Below are positions 55,175 to 64,000 of a DNA stretch of 64,000 bases, in pieces. Location of the stretch: assembly GCA_030522415.1 (NCBI GenBank), contig CM060113.1, positions 18,396,651 through 18,460,650 on the forward strand. The letters are read 5' to 3'. The DNA is from Channallabes apus (lineage: Eukaryota; Chordata; Actinopteri; Siluriformes; Clariidae). Within the stretch, counting starts at the first letter, position 1, and each line of letters starts with the position of its first letter. The notes beneath the pieces were generated by a model, which saw nothing but the letters and a program-made list of their open reading frames with translations, did no database searches and was not told the origin of the DNA. A program made the position numbers and the translations under genes.

Positions 55175-55504
55175 CTATTTAAGTGATTTCTTGATTGAAA
55201 CAGGTGTGGCAGTAATCAGGCCTGGGGGTGACTACAGAAATTGAACTCAGGTGTGATAAACCACAGTTAAGTTATTTTTTAACAAGGGGGGGCAATCACT
55301 TTTTCACACAGGGCCATGTAGATTTGGAGTTTTTTTTCTCCCTTTATAACGTAAACCTTCATTTCAAAACTGCATTTTGTGTTCAATTATGTTATCTTTG
55401 ACTAATAGTTAACGGTTTTTGATGAGCAGAAACATTTAAGTGTGACAAACATGCAAAAGAATAAGAAATCAGGAAGGGGGCAAATAGTTTTTCACACCAC
55501 TGTG

Positions 55505-55553
<49 letters not shown>

Positions 55554-55805
55554 TAAAATAAAAATACATTCAGTTGTTAAGAATGACTTTAATTTTAAAT
55601 TCTCTTAAATTAATTCAACTTAATAATAATAAGAATAGACTTCTAGATTATCATAGTTTTAATTGAAGTGTCTACTACATCCTTTTCACGGTTTATACAT
55701 TATTTCGATCCTCTCGTGTATTTTATCCTTTTTTTTTGTCTCAATAAAAAAAATAATAAAATAAATACTAGACATTCTCATAATACGGCGACGTGGGGAG
55801 AGAGG

Positions 55806-55845
<40 letters not shown>
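55806..55845. repeat. 40-base A homopolymer
   Basis: An uninterrupted A-run in the right part of the hAT element, at the position of a shorter T/A run in the related MITE at 44982-46175. Confidence 0.95.
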
Positions 55846-55847
<2 letters not shown>

Positions 55848-56422
55848 GCCGCTACTGGGTTCACTGTTTATTTTGCCCTTTTCCCCTCTGTACAGCATGT
55901 AGGATATATCCGGTCCTCCGAAGTGTAAAATGAACGTGAAGAAAACGCACTAGAAGTGTTTTCCTCGCGTTCGTTGGTATTTGAACGCAACGAAAAAGCT
56001 GCATGCAAAGTTTTTTTTTTTTTACCCTGTATAACCGCGCAGCCGGTGAGAGTGTTCACCAAAGCCCGTGTGAACTCTCTCACTGACTCCTATGTGTAGA
56101 AAACCCTCGGCACTTCATCCGCGCTCACCAGACACTACGACCGGCAGAAAAACGGTCGATTATAACGCCCAATAAGAGGCTTTTAATGTAAATAGCTCCC
56201 ATACCTTGGAGGACTTGTGGCGCGCGCTTTTTCCTGCAAACGCTTGTGTAACCACCATTGCGCGAGCGGCTGTGTATCTGTGTGTGCATTTGTGCATCTT
56301 GTGGTCGCGCTCCTCAATAACGTGAGCAGCCCAACTAATCGATAACGGCATTCGTTGACAACGAATTTCATTATCGATAATTATCGATTGTATTGATTAA
56401 TTGTTGCAGCCCTAATCCCAAC

Positions 56423-57617
56423 CAATCTGGATTCAAAGTGGCACATTCCACAGAGACTGCCCTTCTGTCAGTCACTGAGAAGCCCCATGCTGCTAGATCT
56501 GCTAAACTGTCATCTGTTCTCATCCTCCTGGACCTGTCAGCTGCATTTGACACAGTGAACCACAAGATTCTATTATCTATTCTTACAAGCCTTGGAATTT
56601 GTGGAACAGCGTGGCAATGGTTTGCTTCTTACCATTAACATAACATGGTAACATGGAGGGGATCTACATCTGCCCCACATAGACTCTCTACTGGTGTCCC
56701 ACAGGGCTCAGTACTTGGTCCTCTTCTGTTCTCTCTCTATACCCGGTCTCTTGGTAAAGTCATATCATCGCATGGATTTTCATACCATTGTTATGCAGAT
56801 GACACCCAACTTACTCTCTCCTTTCCTCCCTCTGACACTCAGGTTTCCACCCGGATCTCAGCATGTCTGGCAGACGTCTCATCCTGGATGGCTGTACATC
56901 AGCTAAAGCTCAATCTGAGTAAAACTGAACTGTTGTTCATCCCTTGTGACTCATCCCCAGGTCAAGACCTTGTGATATCCCTGGACAACAACCAAATCAC
57001 TCCTTCAGCCACTGCCCGCAATCTTGGGGTAACTGTGGACAATCATCTGTCATTTTCCCCACACATCGCTAACCTTAGTCGCTCTTGTAGATTTCTTCTT
57101 TACAATATCAGAAGAATTCGGCCATTTCTTTCTTCACAGGCTACTCAGGTGCTTGTTATTTCAAGACTGGACTACTGCAACTCACTCCTGGCAGGTCTGC
57201 CTCTGTCCACGATTCGTCCTCTGCAACTGATCCAGAATGCAGCAGCACGTCTCGTTTTTAACCTCCCCAAGTTCTCCCACACCCCACTCCTCCGCTTCCT
57301 GCACTGGCTTCCTGTAGCTGCCCGGATCAAATTCAAAACGCTGATGCTTTCCTACAAAGCTAAAAATGACCCTGCATCCACTTACCTCTCTGCTCTAATC
57401 ACACCACGCACTGCACCACGTTCCCTCCGATCCTCCAGCACTGCTCGCCTCATCCCACCATCTCTCAGGGATCGAGGGCGGCATTCATCCAGGCTCTTTT
57501 CTGTACTGGCACCTAGGTGGTAGAACGAACTTCCTCTAGATGTCCGTACAGCAGAGACTTTGACTATCTTTAAACGAGGACTCAAGACGCATCTGTTTCT
57601 CCAGTACTTGGACTAAC
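56423..57617 (+). pseudogene. UnaL2-like ORF2: rest of the reverse transcriptase
   Basis: Picks up the RT interrupted at 50551: [27 protein letters not shown] (motif A), then after a frameshift near 56637 [16 protein letters not shown] (motif B), [14 protein letters not shown] (catalytic YADD), [22 protein letters not shown] and a C-terminus at LKTHLFLQYLD. A TAG near 57520 lies just before the final 30 codons. The LINE was intact or nearly so when the hAT landed. Confidence 0.87.
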
Positions 57618-57680
57618 CCCCCCCCCCAAAAAAAAAATAAATAAATAAAAATCCCTCTTCCCAGTTGTGTTGGACTAATG

Positions 57681-57790
57681 ATTCAAGATTCTTTATTTGT
57701 CACATGCATAGTTATACAAGTACAACACGCAGTGAAATGTATCCTGAACCGCTCCTACTTTGTGCAAATAACAGAAGATATAATAATAAT
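57681..57790. mobile_element. SINE tail-like fragment
   Basis: TTCAAGATTCTTTATTTGTC then ACATGCATAG...CGCAGTGAAATG resembles the tails of the retroposon at 23160-23319 and the SINE at 61922-62171. It lies in the 3' UTR of the UnaL2-like LINE, between the coding end and the conserved tail at 57850-57913. Confidence 0.6.
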
Positions 57791-57913
57791 GGCACTTAGT
57801 TATTAACCTAGTTAACCCAGTGTAAGTATGTATCCAGTGATGTTAACTTTAAAGCACTTTTTGTAAGTGACTCTGGATAAGAGCGTCTGCCAAATGCCTA
57901 AATATAAATGTAA

Positions 57914-58425
57914 CTCTGAAATGCTCTTAATTGTTTTAACTGTCATTTAGAAAATTTTAGCAAAGTAATTGAGGAATTGAACATCAAACTTAAAGATAAT
58001 CAGCATTTTAATATTTATCTTCAGAATGTTGAAAAGGCTTTTAATTCAGTGAACATTAACAATAGCCCTGGTCCTCATATCGTCAGTAGCTGGTTACTTA
58101 CAGTAAATTGCGGGCAAAAGACCAAAGACAGCTTAACATTGAAAGATATGCTCATTGATTGTAGAAGGAAAACTCACATGAACAAAATTAAGCCACTTTA
58201 ATTAAACGTCAGACCAGTGTGTACAATCTTATAAATACGTTGGGACTATTATCGATGAAAAAACTCTAAAGCAACTTTTGAAGTTTTGTGTAAAAAGGGT
58301 CACCAGTGCTTGTCTAGTTTAAGGGAACGATCACATTTTCATATTGGCCGAACAATAATGAACATGCTTCATCATGTTTTTTTACTGAATCAGTCTTGTC
58401 CTTTTCTTTGGTGATACTTGGTCCA
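57914..58425. other. No gene recognised
   Basis: A 74-codon frame (57977-58201) resembles no family I know; NVEKAFNSVNINNSPGPH could be a weak trace of a LINE linker/RT start, but this is not supportable. Confidence 0.4.
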
Positions 58426-58799
58426 GTACAGTGAAATTTTGGATTGCGAATAACTTGTTCTGCAAGTGTTTTACAAAACGAGGAAATTTTTTTAATGAAT
58501 TTAAACTTGATAAATGAGAAAGGTCTTGAAATAAGAGTACTTTAGTAAAGTGGAACCTTGGATTGTGAGCATAATTCGTTCTGGATCGGGCTCGTATGCC
58601 AAAACACTTGTAAATCAAAGCGAATTTTTCCATAAGAAATAATGGAAACTTAAAATAAAATATGTTTTACGTGCACACACATGGTCACAGTGTTGTAGTA
58701 AACAGTACATGCGTACACGGATGTTGATTATACCAGTGAGAGACGCACAATAAGACCGAGCAGGAATGGAACGAATTATACTTGCAATCCAAGGTTCAG
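58426..58799. mobile_element. MITE with CAGTGAAA...TTGGATTGCGA ends, copy 1
   Basis: Starts ACAGTGAAATTTTGGATTG and ends AATCCAAGGTTCAG, in inverse orientation. It shares its ends and interior words (TTGATAAATGAG, GGAACGAATTATA) with copies at 60820-61560 and 63726-64000. TA or TC neighbours at the ends suggest Tc1/mariner ancestry. Non-coding. Confidence 0.7.
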
Positions 58800-58969
58800 T
58801 TCAGGCATCATTTGGGTAGTACCATTTTATAAGTACCGATTTGGCACTGGTATCAATAAAAACCCAAACAACTGATATTCTTAGAAATGATTTCTGCTGC
58901 AGAACATTTATTCTGAAATTACTAGGAAATTGACAAAATAACTCATGGGAAAGGCCTCCTGACCCACAG

Positions 58970-59400
58970 TCCACTTAAGCCCTATTCGGATGGGACTAGT
59001 TTTCCAAACAACGTTTGAGTTAGACATTTTTTCAGACAACGTCTGTCATTTCATGTATGCATTCGGATGGGACTAGCATCTCCGTGTTTACTACGGAGGT
59101 AGGAGTGTCTGTGTTTTACATGTGGCCGTTGCACAAGATATCTACATCCATTATTGGTGCGCAAACTTGAATACCGGCGTGCTAGGGGTAGTTCCCGTTG
59201 ACCAAAACACAAGAGAAATCGCGAAATCGCGTTTTCGACATTCGCATTCGGACGGGATTAGATTTCTCAGAGGACCACAGAGTTTACATTAGGTAATTTG
59301 CTCTGGAATGTTTACAGAGGTCATGTGAGAGAATGACAGACATGGCAGATTCGGACGGGATTAAAATCACAAAGTACATCTGTGACACTGAATTAAAATT
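58970..59400. repeat. Segment with ATTCGGAYGGGAYTA repeated four times
   Basis: CCTATTCGGATGGGACTAG at about 58981, GCATTCGGATGGGACTAG at 59060, CGCATTCGGACGGGATTAG at 59243 and GATTCGGACGGGATTAAAATC at 59349, with some CpG-rich sequence between. The words look like subterminal repeats of a DNA transposon; ends not resolved. Confidence 0.55.
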
Positions 59401-60819
59401 GCCATTTAAAAACTACTTCAGAATCAAGCATCACAGACCCTACAATGCATAGAATGGTTGTATGGTTTCAGTTTGCTACTGAGCATGTAGCTTACCTCTC
59501 AGCTAAACAAGATCCTGTAGCAGAAAAATTACCCATGTGTTTACATGCAGTATCAGCAGTTGGGAAGGCAGTTGCAGGCTAAGAGCTGGGTTACAGTAAT
59601 TTGACTCTTCAGTTCCTCATGCAGTTTCATTGCTTTTAATCGAACAGAAATGCATGACATTTATCTGAAGCACAGTGGCTAAGGAACAATGCCATATTGC
59701 TTGAAATATCAATTATCACTATAAAAGATGTACAGTTCTGAATCCTGAAACTCTTCCTACAGAAGACCACTGCTGCACTGCAACAAGAACTAACGGAGTG
59801 GGGACTGCAGTGGTGACAGCACATGAAAGTCTAAAAACAGAACCACTACCAAGTATTTTCTCTACCCAATCAGCAGACCTCTTCACTTTGACTAGAGCTT
59901 GTAAATCAGCGAAGAATAAAGTGTACATTTAGATAGAATACAGATTTTGGAACACTTGGGAAACAGAGAATTTTTAACCTCTTCAGGCAAACCTAACAAA
60001 ACAGATTTTTTTTAAAAAGGAAATGCAGCAGTTGTTGCAGCAGCAAAGATTACTGAAACAATTTATAGTAATATTTTTCTCTCATGCAAACCTTGTTTAA
60101 GCCAAATAGCACTTCTAGTCTTAAGAAACAACAGGGGAGAAATTGATTTGAAGGGAAAGCAGGTTGCATGGTATGGTCAAGCTCAAGTGTTAAAAATTTT
60201 TTTTTGCAACACACAATGTTAGACGAGGACAGTTAACTGAACAAGCAGCACACTGCTGTCCAAAGCTGTAAATGGCAAGCAACAATGAATTAGGCTGTTG
60301 TACAATCAACCTCCACTGAAACATGTGAAAGGACACAGTGAGCTCAGAGCATTCAGAATATTCCCAAATAACAAATAGCAACTAACATTCATAGAAAGAC
60401 TTAAAGCTCGCACTTAAAGTCCGAAAAAATTCCCTCTTGGCATAAAGTCTTAATTGAAACAGGTAAAATGCCACAAGTGAAAGGCCCTGGCACACACCTG
60501 ATGGAACACATAAAACTGAAAATAAGCCTATAGAATATATGTAACTTGAACAACTGTCTAAAACCCCCGCATTATGGACAGCCCAAGACTGTGGAACCGA
60601 TTTAGATACCCTGGTATGTGTGAAATGAAGGGCACCCTATGCTGTCTCTTATCCTAACAACCAGGTCTATCGCTGGGTTTATTGCCTCCAGGTGGAATGA
60701 ATTAATAAACAAAAAACAAGAGAGTTACTGATGTGCCTACTGCCATGGCCAATGAATTAACACATATCATACTGAGTCATGCAACAAAAAGGTCAACGTC
60801 ACCATGCAGAGTTCTTCCG
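59401..60819. other. No gene recognised
   Basis: Several 60-70-codon frames on the minus strand without domains, and moderately AT-rich sequence. This is the longest stretch outside the left end with no visible transposon, so it may be unique host sequence (intronic if atoh8 exon 1 lies to the right). Confidence 0.4.
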
Positions 60820-61560
60820 GCACAATTTTTGAAAAATTTTAACTTGATAAATGAGCGAGGTCTTGAAAAAAAAGTAGTACACATGCACTTTCTCTGCCAA
60901 GCATTACGTGATCACAACTGAGACAATGGTTGTTCTCTCTCCCACGCTACGGGATAGTGGGTAATCGTCACCCATGCTCAGTCTCAGTGCGTCACTTGTA
61001 TAGTCAACATCGATACATGTGTGTACCGCTTACTATAACAATGTGACCACATGTGCGTAGTAACTGTACTGCAACAAAGGCCCTTGTGAAGAGAAAAGTT
61101 GAAAGAGAAAAAAGGCTGTAGCCGTGAGGGAGATGAATCTGCTTAGCGACAGTGCAACATCTGCTTAGCGACAGTGCAACATCACATTTCCACGAAATCC
61201 AAAAGCAAGAGACAAAATCAAGTGTCATTACACAGGTTCTTTGTTTAAGAAGTTTACTGACAGAGCAGTGATTCTGTTCGTGTGTGTGAGAAAGTTGTCC
61301 TACAAAGTAGCCCCACCTCCCTCTCTCATCCCTCATCTTACTTCAGCCAAAATTTTTTTCAAATGTAAAGTGCAGATTAATTTGTGTTATTTTTACTTGT
61401 GTTAATTTGTACTCATTATTTTCATATTAATATTTTTGGGATGAATAATCAGAGTTTCCATTATTTCTTATGGGAAAATTTGCTTTGATATACAAATGCT
61501 TTGTGATATACAATCACACTTCCGGAATGAAATTATGCTCGCAATGTACAAAAACTGTAC
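60820..61560. mobile_element. MITE of the TTGGATTGCGA family, copy 2 (diverged)
   Basis: Shares TTAACTTGATAAATGAGCGAG, GTGATCACAACTGAG and GGGTAATCGTC with the copy at 63726-64000, and ends AATTATGCTCGCAATGTAC. It is interrupted or expanded in the middle (61100-61400, containing a 23-bp direct repeat ATCTGCTTAGCGACAGTGCA). Confidence 0.6.
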
Positions 61561-61921
61561 AAAAATGCTGGCTCTTATAATAAAAATAAATAAATAAAAT
61601 TACAACCCCAAATCCGAAAAAGTTGGGACAGTATGGAAAACGCAAATAAAAAAAAGTAGTGATTTCATAATTTACTTTGACTTGTATTTCATTGCAGACA
61701 ATATGAACAAAAAATATTTCATGTTTTGTCCTGTCAACTTCATTTAATTTTTAAATATACATCCTTTTCAGTCATTCAGACCTGCAACACATTACAAAAA
61801 AGGTTGGAACAGGAGCAATTTAGGGTTAGAAATCAGAAATTGGTTAAATGATGTGATTTCAACAAGGTGATGTCAACAGGTCATTGTAAGTATGATATGG
61901 AACAAAAGCAGCATCCAAGAA

Positions 61922-62171
61922 AGAAGAAGAAGAAGAATGTTCAATTATTTGTCACATGTACTTTACAGCACAATGAAATGTTTTCTTTGCATATCCCAAT
62001 TAGGAAACTGGGGTCAGAGTGCAGGGTCAGCCAGCTTATATCGCCCCTGGAGCAGATAGGGTCTTGTTCAAGGGCTCAACAGTGGCAACTTGGCGATGCT
62101 GGGGCTCGAACCCCCGACCTTCCGATCAGTAACCCAGTAACCCACAGCCTTATCCGACTGAGCCACCGGTC
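61922..62171 (-). mobile_element. tRNA-derived SINE
   Basis: On the minus strand the head has a pol III A box TGGCTCAGTCGG (62165-62154) and a B box GGTTCGAGCCC (62112-62102) in tRNA spacing, followed by GCATCGCCAAGTTGCCACTG and the body, a tail GTACATGTGACAAATAATTG, and a (CTT)n end at 61921-61937. About 250 bp. Its 3' tail is shared with two other fragments in the window. It interrupts the Tc1/mariner leader. Confidence 0.85.
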
Positions 62172-62295
62172 TACTCCTTTAGGAGCAAAGATGGGCCGAG
62201 GATCGCCAGTTTGGCAACAAATACGTGCCAAAATTATTGAAATGTTTAAAAACAATGTTCCTCAAAGAAAAATAGGAAGACATTTGGATATTTCA

Positions 62296-63110
62296 CAGGG
62301 CTCGAAAGTGCATGTAATTGTTGCCGTGCGACCTGTTTTAATTTCTCTACAAGTTAAACAGATTAATACGTTAACAGTATGTATGTGTTCTGTGCGCTGA
62401 ATGCTGATACGATGACGTTCTGCCGTTGAGATTTTAGATTGGTTAATAATAGCTGTCAATCACGCAGTCAGGTGGCGACGCTAACTACAGCGGGGAAATA
62501 AAAAATAATGGCGCTGGTGATAGTGATCATGTAGTGAATGTTGATTCACCAACCGAAAAGAAGGCGTACAGTTTTCGGAGGGAATGGCTGAAAGACTTCG
62601 AGTGGCTCCGCTATGAAAATTGCTCTATGCACTGCATTCACTGTAAAACCTGTGGGATGGAGTTTGCAGGTAACACAGCGTTTGCCACTGAATCTACGCA
62701 CTTTAAGCGCGAGAGCTTGGTCAAACACGGTGAGAGTGCCAAACACAAGAAATGTAGGGACAAGTGTGTAGCAAAAGGTTACGTTTCAACAGGTTCGATC
62801 TTTGAGGCTTTTAATCGTCAGGATACTGCCAGCCGTTCCGCGCAGTTGGCAGAACTGAACGTAAAATTCAACACGGCATACACTATCGCCAAAGAAGAGC
62901 TCGCCTTTACTAAATTTAGAGCCAGAAGACCGAATTTCAAATCTTGGCCACAGGATATGTAAAGCTTCAGTGATTTGTTGTAGCTGTTTGTTGTTAGTGT
63001 TGATCGGTGTTGTTTTCAAATTAAAGAAATCTGTTAATATACAATTTGTAGTTGTGGTGCTCATTAATTTTTGGTGGGTGCTCCTAAATTTTTGCTGGTG
63101 CTCCTAACTT
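62296..63110 (+). mobile_element. hAT-like element fragment with zinc-finger ORF
   Basis: Begins CAGGGCTCGAAAGTGC, a hAT-like end, immediately after TTTCA of the Tc1/mariner transposase. It contains one zinc-finger ORF and then TGCTCC-rich short repeats (GGTGCTCCTAA at 63080 and 63099). No clean right end or target duplication was found, and it runs into the TCCCGC repeat at 63150. Confidence 0.6.
62534..62962 (+). pseudogene. hAT-type zinc-finger protein, N-terminal part
   Basis: 142 open codons; the frame extends 12 codons further upstream without a stop, and no good ATG is seen (the listed start is GTG). It has a C-H-x2-C-x2-C pair (CIHCKTC), FAGNTAF, then THFKRESLVKHGESAKHKKC, the C...H...H layout of hAT-associated zinc fingers (ZNF862/TTF type). 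It stops at TAA before any catalytic domain. Could be the DNA-binding exon of a hAT transposase or a truncated copy. Confidence 0.6.
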
Positions 63111-63149
63111 TTTGACGGGGTTGGCGGGGAGCAATTGAGTATAGAACCG

Positions 63150-63362
63150 CTACTGAGTAGATAAATAATACAGTATTTGTTTAAAAAAAAAATTTTTTTA
63201 AGATAATTCCATTTTGCGGGAGTCCCGCAATTAATGTTATTCTCCCGCATCCCACACATACAGGAGGACCTTCCCGCCCGCACCCACCCATCAAATTTTG
63301 TCCCGCGCCGCACTCCGTGCGCTGGGTCCCGCGGTACTCCCGCGGGAGTGCAGGTCTCTAGT
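63150..63362. mobile_element. TCCCGC-rich repeat fragment, copy 2
   Basis: Matches the right quarter of the element at 34385-35176, including GTAGATAAATAAT, TTTTGCGGGAGTCCCGC and the end GGGAGTGCAGGTCTCTA, with an extra TGCGCTGGGTCCCGCGG. Confidence 0.8.
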
Positions 63363-63725
63363 GCATAGCATAATAACAAGGAATCTGGAGGAATTTCAGT
63401 GTGTAAAGGACAAGGGTGCAAGCCTAAACTGAACAACTATGACCTCTGATCACAGACGGCACTGCATGAAGAACTGACATGAAATGGACTCGGTGCTCCG
63501 GACCAAAGAAGAGAAGGATCATCCAAACTGTTACCAGCAACAAGTCCAAAGGCCAAGGTCTGTCATGTGATGGCACCATTGATGCTGAAAAGTACATCGA
63601 GATTTTTGGGGCACAATATGCTTTTCATCTTTTCCAGGGACGTTCATGAATATTTCAACAAGACAATGCAAAACCACATTCTGCACACATTACAAAGTCC
63701 TGGCTGCGGAGGAAGATGATACAGG

Positions 63726-64000
63726 TACAGTGAAACCTCGGATTGCGAGGTGTTCCGCAAGATGAGCAAAGATTTTTAATACATTTTGACTGGGAAAACT
63801 AATAAGTCTTGGTTTACGAGTACCGAGTATCATGTATCACATATGCGCGACGCCGAGTGATCACAACTGAGCCAATGGGTTTTCTCTCTCGTGCTACGGA
63901 ATTGTGGGTAATTGTCCCTCCTGCTGGGACTTAGCGCGCGTCCCTTACTGGTATAACCAACATCCAAGTCTGCTTCTGGAACGAATTGTGCTTGTAATCC
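63726..64000. mobile_element. MITE of the TTGGATTGCGA family, copy 3, cut by the window edge
   Basis: Starts CAGTGAAACCTCGGATTGCG next to GGTA of the Tc1/mariner element and runs to the window end, where GGAACGAATTGTGCTTGTAA shows that the inverse end is only a few bases away. The best-preserved copy of this MITE in the window. Confidence 0.8.

Larger units (their letters stand above)
53843..55502 (-). mobile_element. Tc1-like transposon, copy B, both ends present
   Basis: 1660 bp, with CAGTGGTGTGAAAAACTATT at both ends in inverse orientation. Inner copies of the motif (GTGTGAAAAAGTAATTGCCC) about 180 bp inside each end indicate the IR/DR arrangement. It lies inside a TA microsatellite. The transposase is on the minus strand with one frameshift, and a 74-bp perfect palindrome lies in the untranslated leader. 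Confidence 0.93.
50552..56414. mobile_element. hAT element of the TAGGGCTGCAAC family, copy 2, host to further insertions
   Basis: Ends TAGGGCTGCAACTAACG and TTGTTGCAGCCCTA with an exact 8-bp duplication ATCCCAAC (50544-50551 and 56415-56422) interrupting the UnaL2-like LINE. 55640-56400 matches the MITE at 44982-46175 in inverse orientation. Inside lie an L2 LINE fragment, two Tc1 elements, AT microsatellites and a 40-base A-run; without these it would be a MITE of roughly 1.3 kb. Confidence 0.9.
49030..57913 (+). mobile_element. UnaL2-like LINE (L2 clade), split by a 5.9-kb hAT insertion
   Basis: LINE pieces 49030-50551 and 56415-57913 join exactly at the 8-bp duplication ATCCCAAC. The 3' end reads CTCTGGATAAGAGCGTCTGCC then AAATG...TGTAA, the conserved L2 tail stem-loop shared by eel UnaL2 and its SINE partners. 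It is a different subfamily from the GAATT-tailed L2s. Frames are broken in the endonuclease. Confidence 0.87.
61592..63725 (+). mobile_element. Tc1/mariner transposon interrupted by SINE and hAT sequences
   Basis: Left end TACAACCCCAAATCCGAAAA and AGTTGGGACAGTATGG are hallmark ends of a widespread fish Tc1/mariner family. The transposase start (MGRGSPVWQQIRAKIIEMF, helix-turn-helix) is at 62191-62295 and catalytic-domain remnants (CTCCGGACCAAAGAAGAGAA; CAACAAGACAATGCAAAACC for QQDNAKP) at 63500-63700. Between these lie a SINE (61922-62171), a hAT piece (62296-63110) and a TCCCGC repeat (63150-63362). The right end is replaced by a MITE at 63726. Confidence 0.75.

Noticed and set aside
57977..58201. 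LINE reverse transcriptase remnant
   Set aside because: Only a vague NSVNINNSPGPH resemblance; no catalytic motif or adjacent LINE sequence.
62100..62171. Functional tRNA gene
   Set aside because: A and B boxes are present, but the acceptor stem and anticodon arm do not fold as a tRNA, and the sequence continues into a SINE body and tail.

Overview
The window looks like teleost fish DNA. It is AT-rich, full of microsatellites, and carries fish-typical transposons: L2-clade LINEs whose tails end in GAATTGAATTGAATT, a UnaL2-like LINE tail, Rex1, Tc1/mariner elements with DD34E transposases, hAT MITEs with 8-bp target duplications, and an endogenous retrovirus (ERV). Nothing is bacterial: there are no operons, and coding segments are spliced or transposon-borne. 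The only host coding sequence I can name is on the minus strand: a 64-codon exon (38817-39008) encoding the second helix of the bHLH factor Atoh8, followed by a likely short terminal exon (38554-38580).

Layout. 0.5-3.6 kb: a copy (unit A) of a large unclassified repeat, ending against a Rex1 scrap. 3.7-6.8 kb: minus-strand ERV remnant (LTR, env, decayed pol). 8.06-9.26 kb: a GC-rich segment with a splice donor, a downstream acceptor and AATAAA, whose start matches the terminus of the unclassified repeat. 10.3-10.9 kb: a foldback MITE. 11.3-19.7 kb: two further copies (C and D) of the unclassified repeat. Copy D is split by a 5.2-kb apparently intact L2 LINE and by a hAT MITE, and copy A preserves both empty sites. 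20.6-24.4 kb: a second ERV copy in the order env-LTR-gag. 25.3-31.6 kb: a Rex1 LINE with an L2 LINE inserted in its 3' region. 32.9-37.8 kb: MITEs, decayed Tc1 and a second Rex1. 38.3-39.0 kb: atoh8. 39.6-43.5 kb: an LTR-like block, an L2 scrap, and a Tc1 element split by a 3'-truncated L1. 43.5-48.4 kb: hAT MITE, then hAT containing Tc1 containing hAT. 49.0-57.9 kb: a UnaL2-like LINE split by a hAT element that itself holds an L2, two Tc1 copies and microsatellites. 57.9-64.0 kb: MITEs, a tRNA-derived SINE and a Tc1/mariner element interrupted by hAT material.

The most interesting signals are: (1) the intact L2 LINE, in which ORF1 and ORF2 share one frame separated by a single TGA and ORF2 has no AUG before its endonuclease, while a second L2 in the window has the same two modules fused without a stop; (2) the env-PPT-LTR-PBS-gag order of the second ERV, as expected for tandem proviruses sharing one LTR, with a tRNA-Ser-type primer site and three similar hairpins in the leader; (3) deep transposon nesting dated by exact target duplications and by within-window empty sites; (4) a 31-bp microinversion between two L2 copies; (5) a 74-bp perfect palindrome in a Tc1 copy; (6) an unclassified repeat family with a CAGATGTCGCC terminus next to TA.

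Coordinates of decayed elements are approximate. Family names rest on motifs and remembered consensus features; no database search was run.
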